DNA from: Conexibacter woesei DSM 14684
GTDB lineage: Bacteria; Actinomycetota; Thermoleophilia; Solirubrobacterales; Solirubrobacteraceae
NCBI RefSeq assembly: GCF_000025265.1
Contig: NC_013739.1
Location: 1-64,000, forward strand
Direction: 5' to 3'
Length of the DNA: 64,000 bases
Below the pieces are notes generated by a model. That model ran no database searches, was not told the origin of the DNA, and was given only the letters and a program-made list of their open reading frames with translations. How positions within the stretch are numbered: the first letter of the stretch is position 1; each line of letters opens with the position of its first letter. Made by a program: the position numbers and the translations under genes. Positions 1 through 13,056 of this stretch are shown here, one piece after another.

Positions 1-79
1 TATTCGCCGCCCCGCCGGGGTCTTGCGGCCCCTCCATCCCCCTCCCCACCTTCCGACGAGGAGTCGGCCGACGACGCCT

Positions 80-1441
80 GTGCACACGCAGCTCGAGCAC
101 ACCTGGTCCCAGATCCAAGCCGAGCTCCGGCGTGCCGTCACCGACTCGACGTATCACCTCTGGCTCGCGCCGCTGAAGGCGCGCTCGCTCGACGGCGACG
201 TCCTGATGGTCGGCGCGCCCGAGGAGATCCGCACGTGGGTCGCGGACCGCTTCGCCCGCGTCCTGCAGACCTGCGCAGCCGCCGTCATCAGCCCGGCGAC
301 GACGATCGTCGTCGTCCCGCTGGACGCCCCGCTCCCGGCGGAGGCCGACGCGCGGCCCGCCGCCCCGCCGCCGCGCCCGTCCGAGGCGAAGGCCGACGAG
401 AGCTTCAACCCCAAGTACACGTTCGACCAGTTCGTCATCGGCGACGGCAACCGCCTCGCCCACGCGGCGGCGCTCGCCGTCGCCGAACTGCCGGGGCAGG
501 CGTACAACCCGCTCTTCATCTACGGTCCGCCCGGCCTCGGCAAGACCCACCTGCTGCACGCGATCGCCAACTACGTGCGCTCCTACGGCGACGGGATGAC
601 CGTCCGCTACACGACGATCGAGGCGTTCACGAACCGCTTCATCACCGCGCTCAGATCGAGCTCCGTCGAGGAGTTCAAGCGGCGCTACCGCGACACCGAC
701 ATCCTCCTGATCGACGACGTCCAGTTCCTCCAGAGCAAGGCGAAGACGGAGGAGGAGTTCTTCCACACGTTCAACGCGCTCTACGAGACCGGCAGCCAGC
801 TCGTCGTCACGTGCGACCGCATGCCGCGCGACATGAACGCGCTCGCCGAGCGGCTGCGCGAGCGGTTCGAGTCCGGACTCGTCACCGACATCCGCGCCCC
901 CGACCTCGCGACGCGCATGACGATCCTGCGCAAGCGCGTCCAGCACGACGGCGTCCAGCTCGCCTCGCCCGACGCGATCGAGCCGATCGCCGACCGCATC
1001 ACGACGAACATCCGCGCGCTCCAGGGCGCGCTGATCCGGGTCGTCGCGTTCCACTCGCTGACGGGCAGACCGATCGACCGCGCGCTCGTCACGCACGTGC
1101 TCGACGGCCTCTACCCCGGTGCGAGACCGCAGCAGCGGACGCTCGCCGAGATCCAGGAGGCGACGTGCGAGCGCCTCGGCGTCTCGCCCGAAGCGCTGCG
1201 CTCGCCGGACCGCAGCGCCCGCGTCGCCTGGGCCCGTCAGGTCGCGATGTACCTCGCGCGCGAGCTGACCGACGAGACGCTGCCCGCGATCGGCCGCGCC
1301 TTCGGCGGCCGCAACCACACGACCGTGATGCACGCGTGCAGACGCGCCAGCGAGCGGATAGCCGCCGACGCCGAGGCCTACGAGCTCGTGCGGGCGCTGA
1401 CGGCCCGCCTCCAGCAGCCCGATGCCGACCGGGGTTCCTGA
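80..1441 (+). CDS. dnaA: Chromosomal replication initiator protein DnaA
   Basis: Initiator ATPase that binds DnaA boxes and opens oriC. From the GTG at 80 the protein is 453 aa. It has an N-terminal DnaB-interaction domain beginning HTWSQIQAELRRAV, a low-complexity Pro/Ala linker (about 80-110), and an AAA+ core starting at SFNPKYTFDQFVIG. Walker A is GPPGLGKTH (149-157) and Walker B is LLIDDVQF with Asp 212-213. The C-terminal DnaA-box-binding helix-turn-helix carries the signature GGRNHTTVMHAC (409-420). An in-frame ATG at 23 would add 19 Pro/Arg-rich residues unlike the family; AGGAG lies 17 nt before the GTG, so the start is not certain. It heads the dnaA-dnaN-recF block. Confidence 0.97.
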   Translation: MHTQLEHTWSQIQAELRRAVTDSTYHLWLAPLKARSLDGDVLMVGAPEEIRTWVADRFARVLQTCAAAVISPATTIVVVPLDAPLPAEADARPAAPPPRPSEAKADESFNPKYTFDQFVIGDGNRLAHAAALAVAELPGQAYNPLFIYGPPGLGKTHLLHAIANYVRSYGDGMTVRYTTIEAFTNRFITALRSSSVEEFKRRYRDTDILLIDDVQFLQSKAKTEEEFFHTFNALYETGSQLVVTCDRMPRDMNALAERLRERFESGLVTDIRAPDLATRMTILRKRVQHDGVQLASPDAIEPIADRITTNIRALQGALIRVVAFHSLTGRPIDRALVTHVLDGLYPGARPQQRTLAEIQEATCERLGVSPEALRSPDRSARVAWARQVAMYLARELTDETLPAIGRAFGGRNHTTVMHACRRASERIAADAEAYELVRALTARLQQPDADRGS

Positions 1442-1569
1442 CAGACTGTTGACCCTTCGGGCATGCGCCGTTGTGCGCAGCCTGCCCGCACCGTGCGGCC
1501 TTTTCGACGACTTCTGCACATCTCCTCCCTGCCTATGACGAAGAACTTTCTTATCTCGAGGTATCCATC
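1442..1569. promoter_or_regulatory. dnaA-dnaN intergenic spacer with degenerate DnaA-box-like sites
   Basis: This 128-bp spacer between dnaA and dnaN is where many actinobacteria keep oriC. I see TTCTGCACA at 1512-1520 (one mismatch to TTATNCACA) and a poorer TTGTGCGCA at 1471-1479. There is no cluster of perfect boxes, so a full origin is not demonstrated; it may lie upstream of dnaA, outside the window. GAGG at 1558-1561 is the ribosome binding site for dnaN. The stretch is less GC-rich than its neighbours (runs such as ctttcttatctc). Confidence 0.4.
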
Positions 1570-2679
1570 GTGAAGATCTCGGCCGCGCGCGAGGAACTGC
1601 TCGCCCAGCTTCAGACCGTCAGCCGCGTCGCCTCGACGCGCGGCGCGATCCAGGCGCTCTCCGGCGTCCAGCTGATCGCCGCGGGTGGGCGGGTCGAGCT
1701 GCGCGCCACCGACATGGAGGTCGGTCTCCGCGTCCCGCTCCCCGCCGAGATCGAGCGCGAGGGCTCCGTCGTACTCCCGGCGCGTCTGATCGTCGACGTC
1801 GTGCGCTCGCTCTCGGGACCGACCGCGACGCTCGAGCTGCGGCCCGCCGAGCAGGACGTCGAGCTGGTCGCCGGCAACGCGCAGTTCCACATCCGCACGC
1901 TGCGCGCCGAGGACTTCCCGCCATTCCCCGAGCCGGAGTCCGAGGGCGTCGTGAGCGTTCCGGCGAAGGCGTTCGTCGAGACCGTCCTGCGCGTCGCCAA
2001 CTCCGCCTCCCGCGACGAGACGCGCCCGGTCCTGACCGGCATCATGGTCTCGGCCAGCGAGCGTGAGCTGCGGATGGTCGCGACCGACTCCTACCGCCTC
2101 AGCGTCAAGGAGACGACGCTGGAGGAGCCGCTCGTCGGCGGCTTCGAGGCGAACGTCCCGGCGCGCGCGCTGCAGGAGCTCGCGCGGCTCGTGCAGCAGA
2201 TCGACGGCGAGCAGCTGAGCGTCGGCGTGCGGCAGAACCAGGTCGTCTTCCAGATCGGCGAGGTCGTGCTGTCCTCGCGGCTGATCGAGGGCCAGTTCCC
2301 CAACTACCGCCAGCTGCTGCCCGACAGCTACGAGCACGAGCTGACGATCACCGGCAGCGAGGTCACCGACGTCGTGCGCCGCATCAGCCTGCTGGCGCAG
2401 AAGAACGCGCCACTGCGGCTGTCGTTCGCGCCCGGCGAGCTGACGGTCTCTGCACAGACGCCCGACATCGGCGAGGCGAGAGAGTCGCTGCCGGTCGCCT
2501 TCCAGGGCGAGCCGTTCGAGATCGGCTTCAACCCGGACTTCCTGCGCGACGGACTCGAGTCGGTCGGCTCCGGCGACGTCATGCTGAAGCTCATCAGCCC
2601 GCTGCGGCCCGGCCTGATCCAGTCGGCGGAGGACGGCGGCTTCCTCTACCTGATCATGCCGATCCGCCTGAACGTGTAA
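1570..2679 (+). CDS. dnaN: DNA polymerase III beta subunit (sliding clamp)
   Basis: Ring-shaped processivity clamp for DNA polymerase III. The GTG at 1570 (GAGG 8 nt upstream) gives 369 aa, the normal clamp length, starting VKISAAREELLAQLQTVSRVAS. Three repeated clamp folds of about 120 aa are consistent with the length. Conserved features include FPPFPEPE in domain 1, VLTGIMV and ATDSYRLS in domain 2, and the C-terminal YLIMPIRL which lines the partner-binding pocket. A longer in-frame start at 1471 would add unrelated residues and is rejected. It lies 128 bp after dnaA and 11 bp before recF. Confidence 0.97.
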   Translation: MKISAAREELLAQLQTVSRVASTRGAIQALSGVQLIAAGGRVELRATDMEVGLRVPLPAEIEREGSVVLPARLIVDVVRSLSGPTATLELRPAEQDVELVAGNAQFHIRTLRAEDFPPFPEPESEGVVSVPAKAFVETVLRVANSASRDETRPVLTGIMVSASERELRMVATDSYRLSVKETTLEEPLVGGFEANVPARALQELARLVQQIDGEQLSVGVRQNQVVFQIGEVVLSSRLIEGQFPNYRQLLPDSYEHELTITGSEVTDVVRRISLLAQKNAPLRLSFAPGELTVSAQTPDIGEARESLPVAFQGEPFEIGFNPDFLRDGLESVGSGDVMLKLISPLRPGLIQSAEDGGFLYLIMPIRLNV

Positions 2680-2690
2680 CGGACGGCGAC

Positions 2691-3803
2691 ATGCGGATCG
2701 TGCGCCTCGCACTGCGCAACTTCCGCAGCTACCCGACCGCCGAGGTGGAGCTGGGCGCCGGACTGACGGTCGTCTCCGGCCGCAACGGCGCCGGCAAGAC
2801 GAACCTGCTCGACGCGCTCTACTTCGGCTGCACGGGCCGGTCGGCGCGGACGACCAACGACCGCGAGCTGGTCCGCTTCGGCGAGCAGGTGACGCGCGTC
2901 GTGGTCATGACAGAGGCCGACGACGGCGCGCACGAGCTGAGCGTCGCGTTCGAGTCGGGGCAGCCGAAGCGTCTGATGGCCGACGGCGTCCGCGTCGAGC
3001 GCCTGCTCGACGTCCCCGGCCGACCGCTCGTCAGCGTCTTTCTGCCCGATCGGCTGGAGCTGGTGAAGGGCACGCCGTCGCTGCGGCGCGCGCACATCGA
3101 CCAGGTCGTCGCCGCGCTGTGGCCCGCGCGGGCGGCGACCCGCCGCGCCTATGCACAGGCGCTGGCGCAGCGGAACGCGCTCGTCGCGCGGATCCGCGCG
3201 GGCGGCGCCTCCGCGGCGTCGCTGCCGGCGTGGGACCGCGAGCTGGCGCGCCACGGAGTCGCGCTGATGGCCGATCGCGCCGCGGCGATCGAGTCGGTGC
3301 AGACGCGCTTCGGCACGATCGCGGGCGAGCTGGGCCTCGACGGCGATCCCGCCGTCGCCTACCGGCCGCGGTCGAGAGCGGCGGACGCCGGCGGTCTGGA
3401 GGAGGAGCTGGCGGAGCGGCACGCGAGCGACCTCGAACGCGGCTTCACGCAGCACGGTCCGCACCGCGACGACCTCGCGCTCACGCGCGAGAGACGGGAG
3501 CTGCGCGCATACGGCTCCCAGGGCCAGCAGCGGCTGACGCTGCTCGCGCTGCTGCTGGCCGAGCGGGAGGCGATCGCGGCGACGCGCGACGCCGTGCCCG
3601 TGATGCTGCTCGACGACGTCATGAGCGAGCTGGACAGAGAGCGCCGCGGCCGGCTCGTCGAGCTGCTGCGCGGCGTCGGGCAGAGCGTGATCACGACGAC
3701 CGACCTCGAACACGTGCCCGGGGCGGAGGGCGCGGACGTGACGCGTCTGAGCGTCCGCGACGGCGTGGTCGGCGCCGACGCTCAGACGGAGCGCGCGGCG
3801 TGA
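2691..3803 (+). CDS. recF: DNA replication and repair protein RecF
   Basis: SMC/ABC-type ATPase that loads RecA at single-strand gaps. It is 370 aa. It starts MRIVRLALRNFRSY, with Walker A GRNGAGKTN at 30-38, the ABC-like signature YGSQGQQRLT near 274, and Walker B MLLDDVMSELD near 306. Asp and Glu for ATP hydrolysis are present. It directly follows dnaN, as in most bacteria, and its TGA overlaps the GTG of the next gene (GTGA), indicating co-translation. Confidence 0.96.
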   Translation: MRIVRLALRNFRSYPTAEVELGAGLTVVSGRNGAGKTNLLDALYFGCTGRSARTTNDRELVRFGEQVTRVVVMTEADDGAHELSVAFESGQPKRLMADGVRVERLLDVPGRPLVSVFLPDRLELVKGTPSLRRAHIDQVVAALWPARAATRRAYAQALAQRNALVARIRAGGASAASLPAWDRELARHGVALMADRAAAIESVQTRFGTIAGELGLDGDPAVAYRPRSRAADAGGLEEELAERHASDLERGFTQHGPHRDDLALTRERRELRAYGSQGQQRLTLLALLLAEREAIAATRDAVPVMLLDDVMSELDRERRGRLVELLRGVGQSVITTTDLEHVPGAEGADVTRLSVRDGVVGADAQTERAA

Positions 3804-4117
3804 GCAGACGACGCGCGCCGCGACCGCTCGGCGAGGCGCTCGGCGCGCTGCAGGCGTCGCTGGCGCCGGCGACGCTGCTGGCCGAGGTGCAGCGCGCCTG
3901 GCCGGCCGTCGCGGGGGAGGCGATCGCGCGCGAGGCGGCGCCCGTGAGCGAGCGCGGCGGGACGGTCACGATCGCCTGCGCGGCGGCCGTCTGGGCGCAG
4001 GAGCTCGATCTGATGGCGCCGATGCTGATCGAAAAGCTCAACGCCTCGATCGGCCGGCCGGCGGTCAAGCGGCTGCGTTGCGTGACCGGTGCGCGGGAAG
4101 GTTTGCGAAGGACGTGA
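3800..4117 (+). CDS. DUF721 (DciA-like) protein
   Basis: Small basic protein of 105 aa with the DUF721 core: PLGEALGALQASL, WPAVAGEAIAREA and the hydrophobic strand GGTVTIACAAAVWAQELDLM. DUF721 proteins next to recF/gyrB belong to the DciA family, the ancestral replicative-helicase operator that helps DnaB load. That role is an inference from family and location. The GTG start overlaps the recF stop by four bases and has GGAG 8 nt upstream. In actinobacteria it is almost always between recF and gyrB, as here. Confidence 0.88.
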   Translation: MSRRRAPRPLGEALGALQASLAPATLLAEVQRAWPAVAGEAIAREAAPVSERGGTVTIACAAAVWAQELDLMAPMLIEKLNASIGRPAVKRLRCVTGAREGLRRT

Positions 4118-4177
4118 AGCGGACGCATCTCCGCTCCTAAGTTTTTCGCCGATTTGCAGGGATTTCATCACGCGTGA

Positions 4178-6715
<2,538 letters not shown>

Positions 6716-6719
6716 ATAG

Positions 6720-9360
<2,641 letters not shown>

Positions 9361-9371
<11 letters not shown>

Positions 9372-9384
9372 TCGAGGACTTCTG
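9361..9384 (+). terminator. Hairpin spanning the gyrA stop codon
   Basis: A perfect 8-bp inverted repeat CAGAAGTC (9361-9368) / GACTTCTG (9377-9384) with an 8-nt loop that contains the gyrA TGA. It has no T-run, as expected in this GC-rich genome. It could end gyrA transcription or protect the 3' end of the mRNA. Confidence 0.5.
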
Positions 9385-9393
9385 CGCGTCCTG

Positions 9394-9436
9394 CTGGTCC
9401 GCTACTCTGAGCGGACCAGAGAAAGGAGGTGGTCCG
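9394..9436 (+). promoter_or_regulatory. Mutually exclusive hairpins around a strong Shine-Dalgarno sequence
   Basis: Hairpin A is a perfect 10-bp stem, CTGGTCCGCT (9394-9403) / AGCGGACCAG (9410-9419), loop 6 nt. Hairpin B pairs CGGACCA (9412-9418) with TGGTCCG (9430-9436) and puts AAAGGAGG (9422-9429) in its 11-nt loop. CGGACCA belongs to both, so only one can form at a time. This resembles a switch controlling ribosome access or transcription. A TTG at 9440 would start only a 14-codon peptide ending at the TAG 9482-9484. Confidence 0.55.
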
Positions 9437-9457
9437 AAGTTGTCTGACAGTTTTTGC

Positions 9458-9555
9458 GGGACCCTGGAGGTGTCCGGCCACTAGGTCGGATGGCTGACCC
9501 CGCCTAGCGGAGTCCACACCGAGACACCACCTCGACTGGTGCCAGGACTGGTCCC
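9458..9555 (+). ncRNA. Candidate structured RNA downstream of gyrA
   Basis: Nested complementary segments suggest a folded RNA. The closing stem is GGGACC (9458-9463) / GGTCCC (9550-9555), continued by CTGG (9464-9467) / CCAG (9542-9545) with a 4-nt bulge. Inside it are GGTGTC (9469-9474) / GACACC (9523-9528), and CTAGG plus CGG (9481-9489) / CCG plus CCTAG (9500-9507). No convincing gene covers the stretch. The frame downstream of the TAG at 9482 is open but its third codon positions are AT-rich compared with neighbours, arguing against coding. I do not recognise a known RNA family. The fold is inferred by eye only. Confidence 0.45.
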
Positions 9556-9608
9556 ACTGGCCCTGACACATCAAGCCGGTCGAGGGCATGTTTAGCCACA
9601 GAATGAAG

Positions 9609-9637
9609 CGGAGGGCGCCCTGTCGAGGCGCCCTCCG
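9609..9637 (+). terminator. Strong intrinsic-type hairpin
   Basis: Perfect 11-bp inverted repeat CGGAGGGCGCC (9609-9619) / GGCGCCCTCCG (9627-9637) with a 7-nt loop. It is followed by a weakly T-containing stretch (tgcgttctgg). It probably ends the transcript that carries the structured elements after gyrA; it is symmetric and could also act on the minus strand for the HNH gene. Confidence 0.65.
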
Positions 9638-9678
9638 TGCGTTCTGGGTCGTACGACGTGAGGCCGGACCGGCTGCCC

Positions 9679-9729
9679 GCGAGTTCCCCCGGGCGGTGCG
9701 CCGCGCCCGCGACCTGGCGTGGAACTCGC
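9679..9729 (-). terminator. Inverted repeat downstream of the HNH gene
   Basis: GCGAGTTCC (9679-9687) and GGAACTCGC (9721-9729) form a perfect 9-bp stem around 33 very GC-rich nt. It lies 10 bp beyond the stop of the minus-strand HNH gene, so it is a plausible terminator or 3' stabiliser for that mRNA. Confidence 0.4.
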
Positions 9730-9738
9730 AAGCCTTCG

Positions 9739-10308
9739 CTAGAAGGCCAGGTACTGCTGCCAGGCGCGCGGGATCGTCGGGCTGGCGACCTGGATGAAGA
9801 CGTTCGGGCCCGGGGTGCGCGGCGTCGATTTCGGCACCATGCCGGCCTGGTTGGGCAGCGAGTCGCCCTTGCGGCGATTGCACGGCGCGCACGAGGCGAC
9901 GATGTTGTCCCACGTCGATCCGCCGCCCTTCGAGCGGGGGATCACGTGGTCGACGGTCAGGTTGCCGCGCGAGCCGCAGTACTGGCAGGTCCAGTCGTCG
10001 CGGGCGAAGACCGCCCTACGGGTGATCTTGCGACGGTGCGTGTCGCGCGGGACGCGGACGTAGCTGACGAGGCGGATCACCATCGGCCTCGGCACCGTCG
10101 AGCTGCCGGAGTGCAGGTGGTACTCGCCGTGCTCCAGCATCTCCGCCTTCGCCTTCAGCAGCAGGACGACGGCGCGCCGGACCGAGCAGACGTTGATCGG
10201 CTCGAAGGTCGCATTGAGGACGAGCACCCGGCCACCATCACGCCCGCGTCGCTGGTGCTCCAGAGGCGACGCGGACCCGGCTTGCGCTGGTGGTACCAAG
10301 GTGGCCAT
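9739..10308 (-). CDS. HNH endonuclease family protein
   Basis: HNH-fold protein common in actinobacteria, 189 aa from the ATG at 10308. The family N-terminal core RVLVLNATFEPINV is followed by RRAVVLLLKAKAEMLE. The zinc/HNH motif is CQYCGSRGNLTVDHVIPRSKGG, with a second Cys pair in CAPCNRRKGD. A shorter start at the GTG of VLVLNATF is possible; neither start has a clear ribosome binding site. The biological target of this family is unknown. It is followed by an inverted repeat and preceded by a 92-bp spacer, so it is probably transcribed on its own. Confidence 0.88.
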   Translation of the reverse strand: MATLVPPAQAGSASPLEHQRRGRDGGRVLVLNATFEPINVCSVRRAVVLLLKAKAEMLEHGEYHLHSGSSTVPRPMVIRLVSYVRVPRDTHRRKITRRAVFARDDWTCQYCGSRGNLTVDHVIPRSKGGGSTWDNIVASCAPCNRRKGDSLPNQAGMVPKSTPRTPGPNVFIQVASPTIPRAWQQYLAF

Positions 10309-10400
10309 AACCGCTGATCGGCAAGTGTAGCGGGCCGTACCGCGGGGTTTGTGACCAGCCGTTTGCGGCCCGTCGCGCTGCTTCCCGGTGTCGTGACGGC

Positions 10401-11240
10401 TCACGCGGCCGGGAACGATCCGAGCACGCGCAGGTGCTCGGTGTGCCCCCGCAGGGCGGTCAGCGCCTCGGCGACGGGCCCTTCTTCCTCGCTTCCCTCG
10501 AGGTCGAGGAAGAACATGTAGCGGCCGAGGCCCTGCTTGCGCGGGCGCGACTCGATCCGCGTCAGGTTGACGCCGCGGAAGGCGAACTCCGACAGGCAGC
10601 GCACCAGCCAACCCGGGGCCTCGGCACCGACGCCCCAGAAGACGATCGCCGTCTTCCACGGCCCGTGCTCGCCGGCCGACGTCCCCTCGGGCGCGAGCCA
10701 GACGAAGCGGGTCTCGTTGCCGGCGACGTCGTCGACGCCCGCGCGCAGGATCTCGCAGCCGTACTGCTCGGCGGCGAGGCGGCTGCCGAGCGCCGCGGCG
10801 TTGGGGCCGGCGTCGCCCTCGGCGACCGCGCGCACCGCCTCGGCCGTGGAGCTGGCCGCCAGCACCCGCGCCTGCGGCAGCCGCGTGCGCAGGAAGTGCG
10901 CGCACTGGCCGTTGGCCTGCGGGTGCGAGAGGACCGTCTCGATCGCGCTCAGCTCGATCGGCGCCGGTGCGATCAGGCACGTGTGGATCGGATGGATCGC
11001 CTCGCCGACGATCCGCACCTGCTCGGCGTCGACCGCGAGCGCGTCGAGCACCGCGTTGACCGACCCCTCGATCGCGTTCTCGATCGGCACGAAGGCGCGG
11101 TCGACCTCCAGCTCCTGCACCGCGACGACGCAGTCGTAGATCGTCGGCAGCGGCACCTGCTCGTGCTGCTCGCCGCCGAGCGCGGCCAGCAGCGCCTCGT
11201 GGGAGTTCGTGCCCTCCGGGCCGAGATAGCCGACGCGCAT
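10401..11240 (-). CDS. pheA: Prephenate dehydratase
   Basis: Converts prephenate to phenylpyruvate in phenylalanine biosynthesis. It is 279 aa, the usual length of a monofunctional enzyme. The N-terminal catalytic domain runs from MRVGYLGPEGTNSHEA through PIENAIEGSV to the catalytic TRF motif in NETRFVWL. The C-terminal ACT domain begins at KTAIVFWGV and holds the Phe-binding GVNLTRIESRP. Feedback inhibition by phenylalanine is expected from the ACT domain. It is two bases downstream of the DUF4446 gene, suggesting co-transcription. Confidence 0.95.
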   Translation of the reverse strand: MRVGYLGPEGTNSHEALLAALGGEQHEQVPLPTIYDCVVAVQELEVDRAFVPIENAIEGSVNAVLDALAVDAEQVRIVGEAIHPIHTCLIAPAPIELSAIETVLSHPQANGQCAHFLRTRLPQARVLAASSTAEAVRAVAEGDAGPNAAALGSRLAAEQYGCEILRAGVDDVAGNETRFVWLAPEGTSAGEHGPWKTAIVFWGVGAEAPGWLVRCLSEFAFRGVNLTRIESRPRKQGLGRYMFFLDLEGSEEEGPVAEALTALRGHTEHLRVLGSFPAA

Positions 11241-11242
11241 CG

Positions 11243-11779
11243 CTAGCGCCCGCGCGGACCGGCGTCGAGGTCGGCGTCGTCGGGCTCGAGCGCGAGCCGC
11301 ACCGCCTCGGCCTCCTCCGGCGACAGCTCCAGCTCGCCGCGACCGCGGTGCACCTGCTTGGCGTAGAGCCGCGCGGCGTCGCGGTGCATGATCGACGACA
11401 GCACGACGCCGTTGCGCTGCGCGTCGAGCAGCGCGATCGACGTCGACTGGTGGCCGGACATCTCGCCGTAGGCGTCGTAGCGCACGAGCGCGTGGTAGGC
11501 GATCGCGCCGTCCAGCCGCGCCTCGGCCGCGCCCATCCGCTCGTGCAGGCGCCCGGCCGCCTCCTCGACGAACGCGTGCAGCGCGCGGTACTCGCGCTCC
11601 AGACCCGCCGCGTGGGAGACGAGGTCGGTTGCGCGCATCCCCTCGCCGAGGACCGCGCGCTGGTCGCGCCGGACGCGCCGCAGCGCGACCGCGACCGAGC
11701 TGGCGACGCCGAGCGCGATGACCGCGACGGCACAGCCGGCGATCGCCACGATGCCTGTCGTGCTGGTCAGCTCGTCCAC
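11243..11779 (-). CDS. DUF4446 membrane-anchored protein
   Basis: Protein of 178 aa with one N-terminal membrane helix (about 8-32, IVAIAGCAVAVIALGVASSV), a charged coiled region, and the DUF4446 core YDAYGEMSGHQSTSIALLDAQRNGVVLSSIMHRD around residues 100-135. DUF4446 has no established function. It is encoded two bases upstream of pheA and 34 bases after the CARDB-like gene. Confidence 0.8.
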   Translation of the reverse strand: MDELTSTTGIVAIAGCAVAVIALGVASSVAVALRRVRRDQRAVLGEGMRATDLVSHAAGLEREYRALHAFVEEAAGRLHERMGAAEARLDGAIAYHALVRYDAYGEMSGHQSTSIALLDAQRNGVVLSSIMHRDAARLYAKQVHRGRGELELSPEEAEAVRLALEPDDADLDAGPRGR

Positions 11780-11813
11780 GATCGCGCCCGAGGCTCTGCC
11801 GAGGATCCCGCGC

Positions 11814-12941
11814 TCACTCGAAGAGCGCGGTGTACGTCGCGGTGTTGTTGTCGAGTCCCTCCTCGCCCGGGACGGGCTCGATCGTGACTCTGACCTCGGC
11901 GGCGCCGGTGGTCGGCGGCGATTCTCTGAACTCGACGTTGGCGGTCGCGGGCTCGCCCGCGGTCGTCGAGGGCACGGTCGTCTCCGCTCTCAGCGGCGTC
12001 GCGCCGCCGACGGAGATCTCGACGACGACTCTGACGTTCTGCTCGTCGTGCTCGCCGCCGTTGGTGAACGCGACCTCGAACGTCGGCGCCGGGCTGGCGG
12101 GCAGTGTCACCGACGTGCCCGGTTCCAGTGCGGTGCCGCCGACGCTGACGGAGTCGATCTGGTGGCCGTGCAGGCCCGGAGCCGGTCTGCCGGTCTCGTC
12201 GGCGCTGGCGCTGCTGGTGCCGAGCGCTCTCGCGACGTTCGAGGCGTCCATCCAGCTGACGTTCGGGAGGAACTGCGAGTACGGCGCGACCTGCTCGCCG
12301 GCGGTGCCGTCGTAGCTGGCGGCGATGCCGTCGTCCTTGAGCGCCTTCAGGATCAGCGGCGCGACGCGCTGCGAGTAGACGACGTCGGAGGCGTTGAACG
12401 CCTGCATCTGCGCGGTGATCGCGTCGACAGCGGCGCCCGACTGCGGCGAGTTTCCGAGCGCCGTCTGGATCTGCTCAGCGATCTCTCTGACGCCGTCGTG
12501 GCGCAGCGACAGCACCAGCTCCAGATCGCTCTGCGCCTCCTTGGCGGAGCCCGGCACGTCGAGCGCCTCGGCCTGCTGCAGCTGATCTTCGGCGACGACG
12601 CGGAGCTGGTTGATCGCCTCGTTGACCTGCTCCGCCTGCTGGCCGCCGGCGCCCGAGAGCGTCTCGAAGAGACGGTCGCTGACCGATCTGACGGACTGCT
12701 GGACAAGCGTCCGGACGTCGCGGTTGTAATCCTTCAGGGCCTGCTCTCGTCTGCTGCCCACGCATCCGCGCACCAGCACCACCATCAGGACGAGGACGAC
12801 GACCACGGCTCCGGCGGCCACGAGACGCCGCACGAGCAGGGTCTGCTCGTCGGTCGGCGGTCGGCGGCTGCCGCCCCCGGACGGAGCGCGGCGTGGCCGG
12901 GGCGTTGTGCGCGGCTCGTCAGCCTCGTCGAAGAACGACAA
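11814..12941 (-). CDS. Membrane-anchored protein with a CARDB-like C-terminal domain
   Basis: Protein of 375 aa from a TTG start with AAGGAG 8 nt upstream. A Pro/Arg-rich cytoplasmic head (1-35) leads to one membrane helix (about 39-60, LVAAGAVVVVLVLMVVLVRG). A helical extracytoplasmic region rich in Gln/Glu follows (about 65-200). The C-terminal domain (about 255-375) has alternating beta-strand patterns and ends in PGEEGLDNNTATYTALF, which resembles the CARDB cell-adhesion-related fold. Its function is unknown. It is divergent from the kinase at 13057, sharing a 115-bp control region. It uses many AGA arginine codons. Confidence 0.75.
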   Translation of the reverse strand: MSFFDEADEPRTTPRPRRAPSGGGSRRPPTDEQTLLVRRLVAAGAVVVVLVLMVVLVRGCVGSRREQALKDYNRDVRTLVQQSVRSVSDRLFETLSGAGGQQAEQVNEAINQLRVVAEDQLQQAEALDVPGSAKEAQSDLELVLSLRHDGVREIAEQIQTALGNSPQSGAAVDAITAQMQAFNASDVVYSQRVAPLILKALKDDGIAASYDGTAGEQVAPYSQFLPNVSWMDASNVARALGTSSASADETGRPAPGLHGHQIDSVSVGGTALEPGTSVTLPASPAPTFEVAFTNGGEHDEQNVRVVVEISVGGATPLRAETTVPSTTAGEPATANVEFRESPPTTGAAEVRVTIEPVPGEEGLDNNTATYTALFE

Positions 12942-13056
12942 AAATCATGCTCCTTGCGAAAACCGGAACGATCAGTATGACCGGACGTACGGCCGGACAT
13001 CCGGGAGCCATGCCCCCGCACGGGGTTCGACACACGGCAGGGAGAGCCTGCAAGAC

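Noticed and set aside
4136-4160. TAAGTTTTTCGCCGATTT before gyrB, resembling sigma-28 elements
   Set aside because: The -35-like and -10-like parts are only about 2 nt apart instead of 11, and gyrB is a housekeeping gene, so this is coincidence.
9440-9595. Readthrough of the TAG at 9482-9484 giving a longer peptide
   Set aside because: The downstream frame has AT-rich third codon positions unlike all real genes here, and base-pairing explains the sequence better.
9739-11733. A 664-aa minus-strand open frame
   Set aside because: It is a read-through frame: its last 189 codons are the HNH gene, and the rest is the wrong frame of pheA and the DUF4446 gene. High GC lowers stop frequency and makes such false frames common.
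13015-13045. GGGTTCGACAC resembling a tRNA T-arm
   Set aside because: No acceptor, D or anticodon stems can be formed around it. The segment is the spacer before the kinase gene and holds its ribosome binding site.
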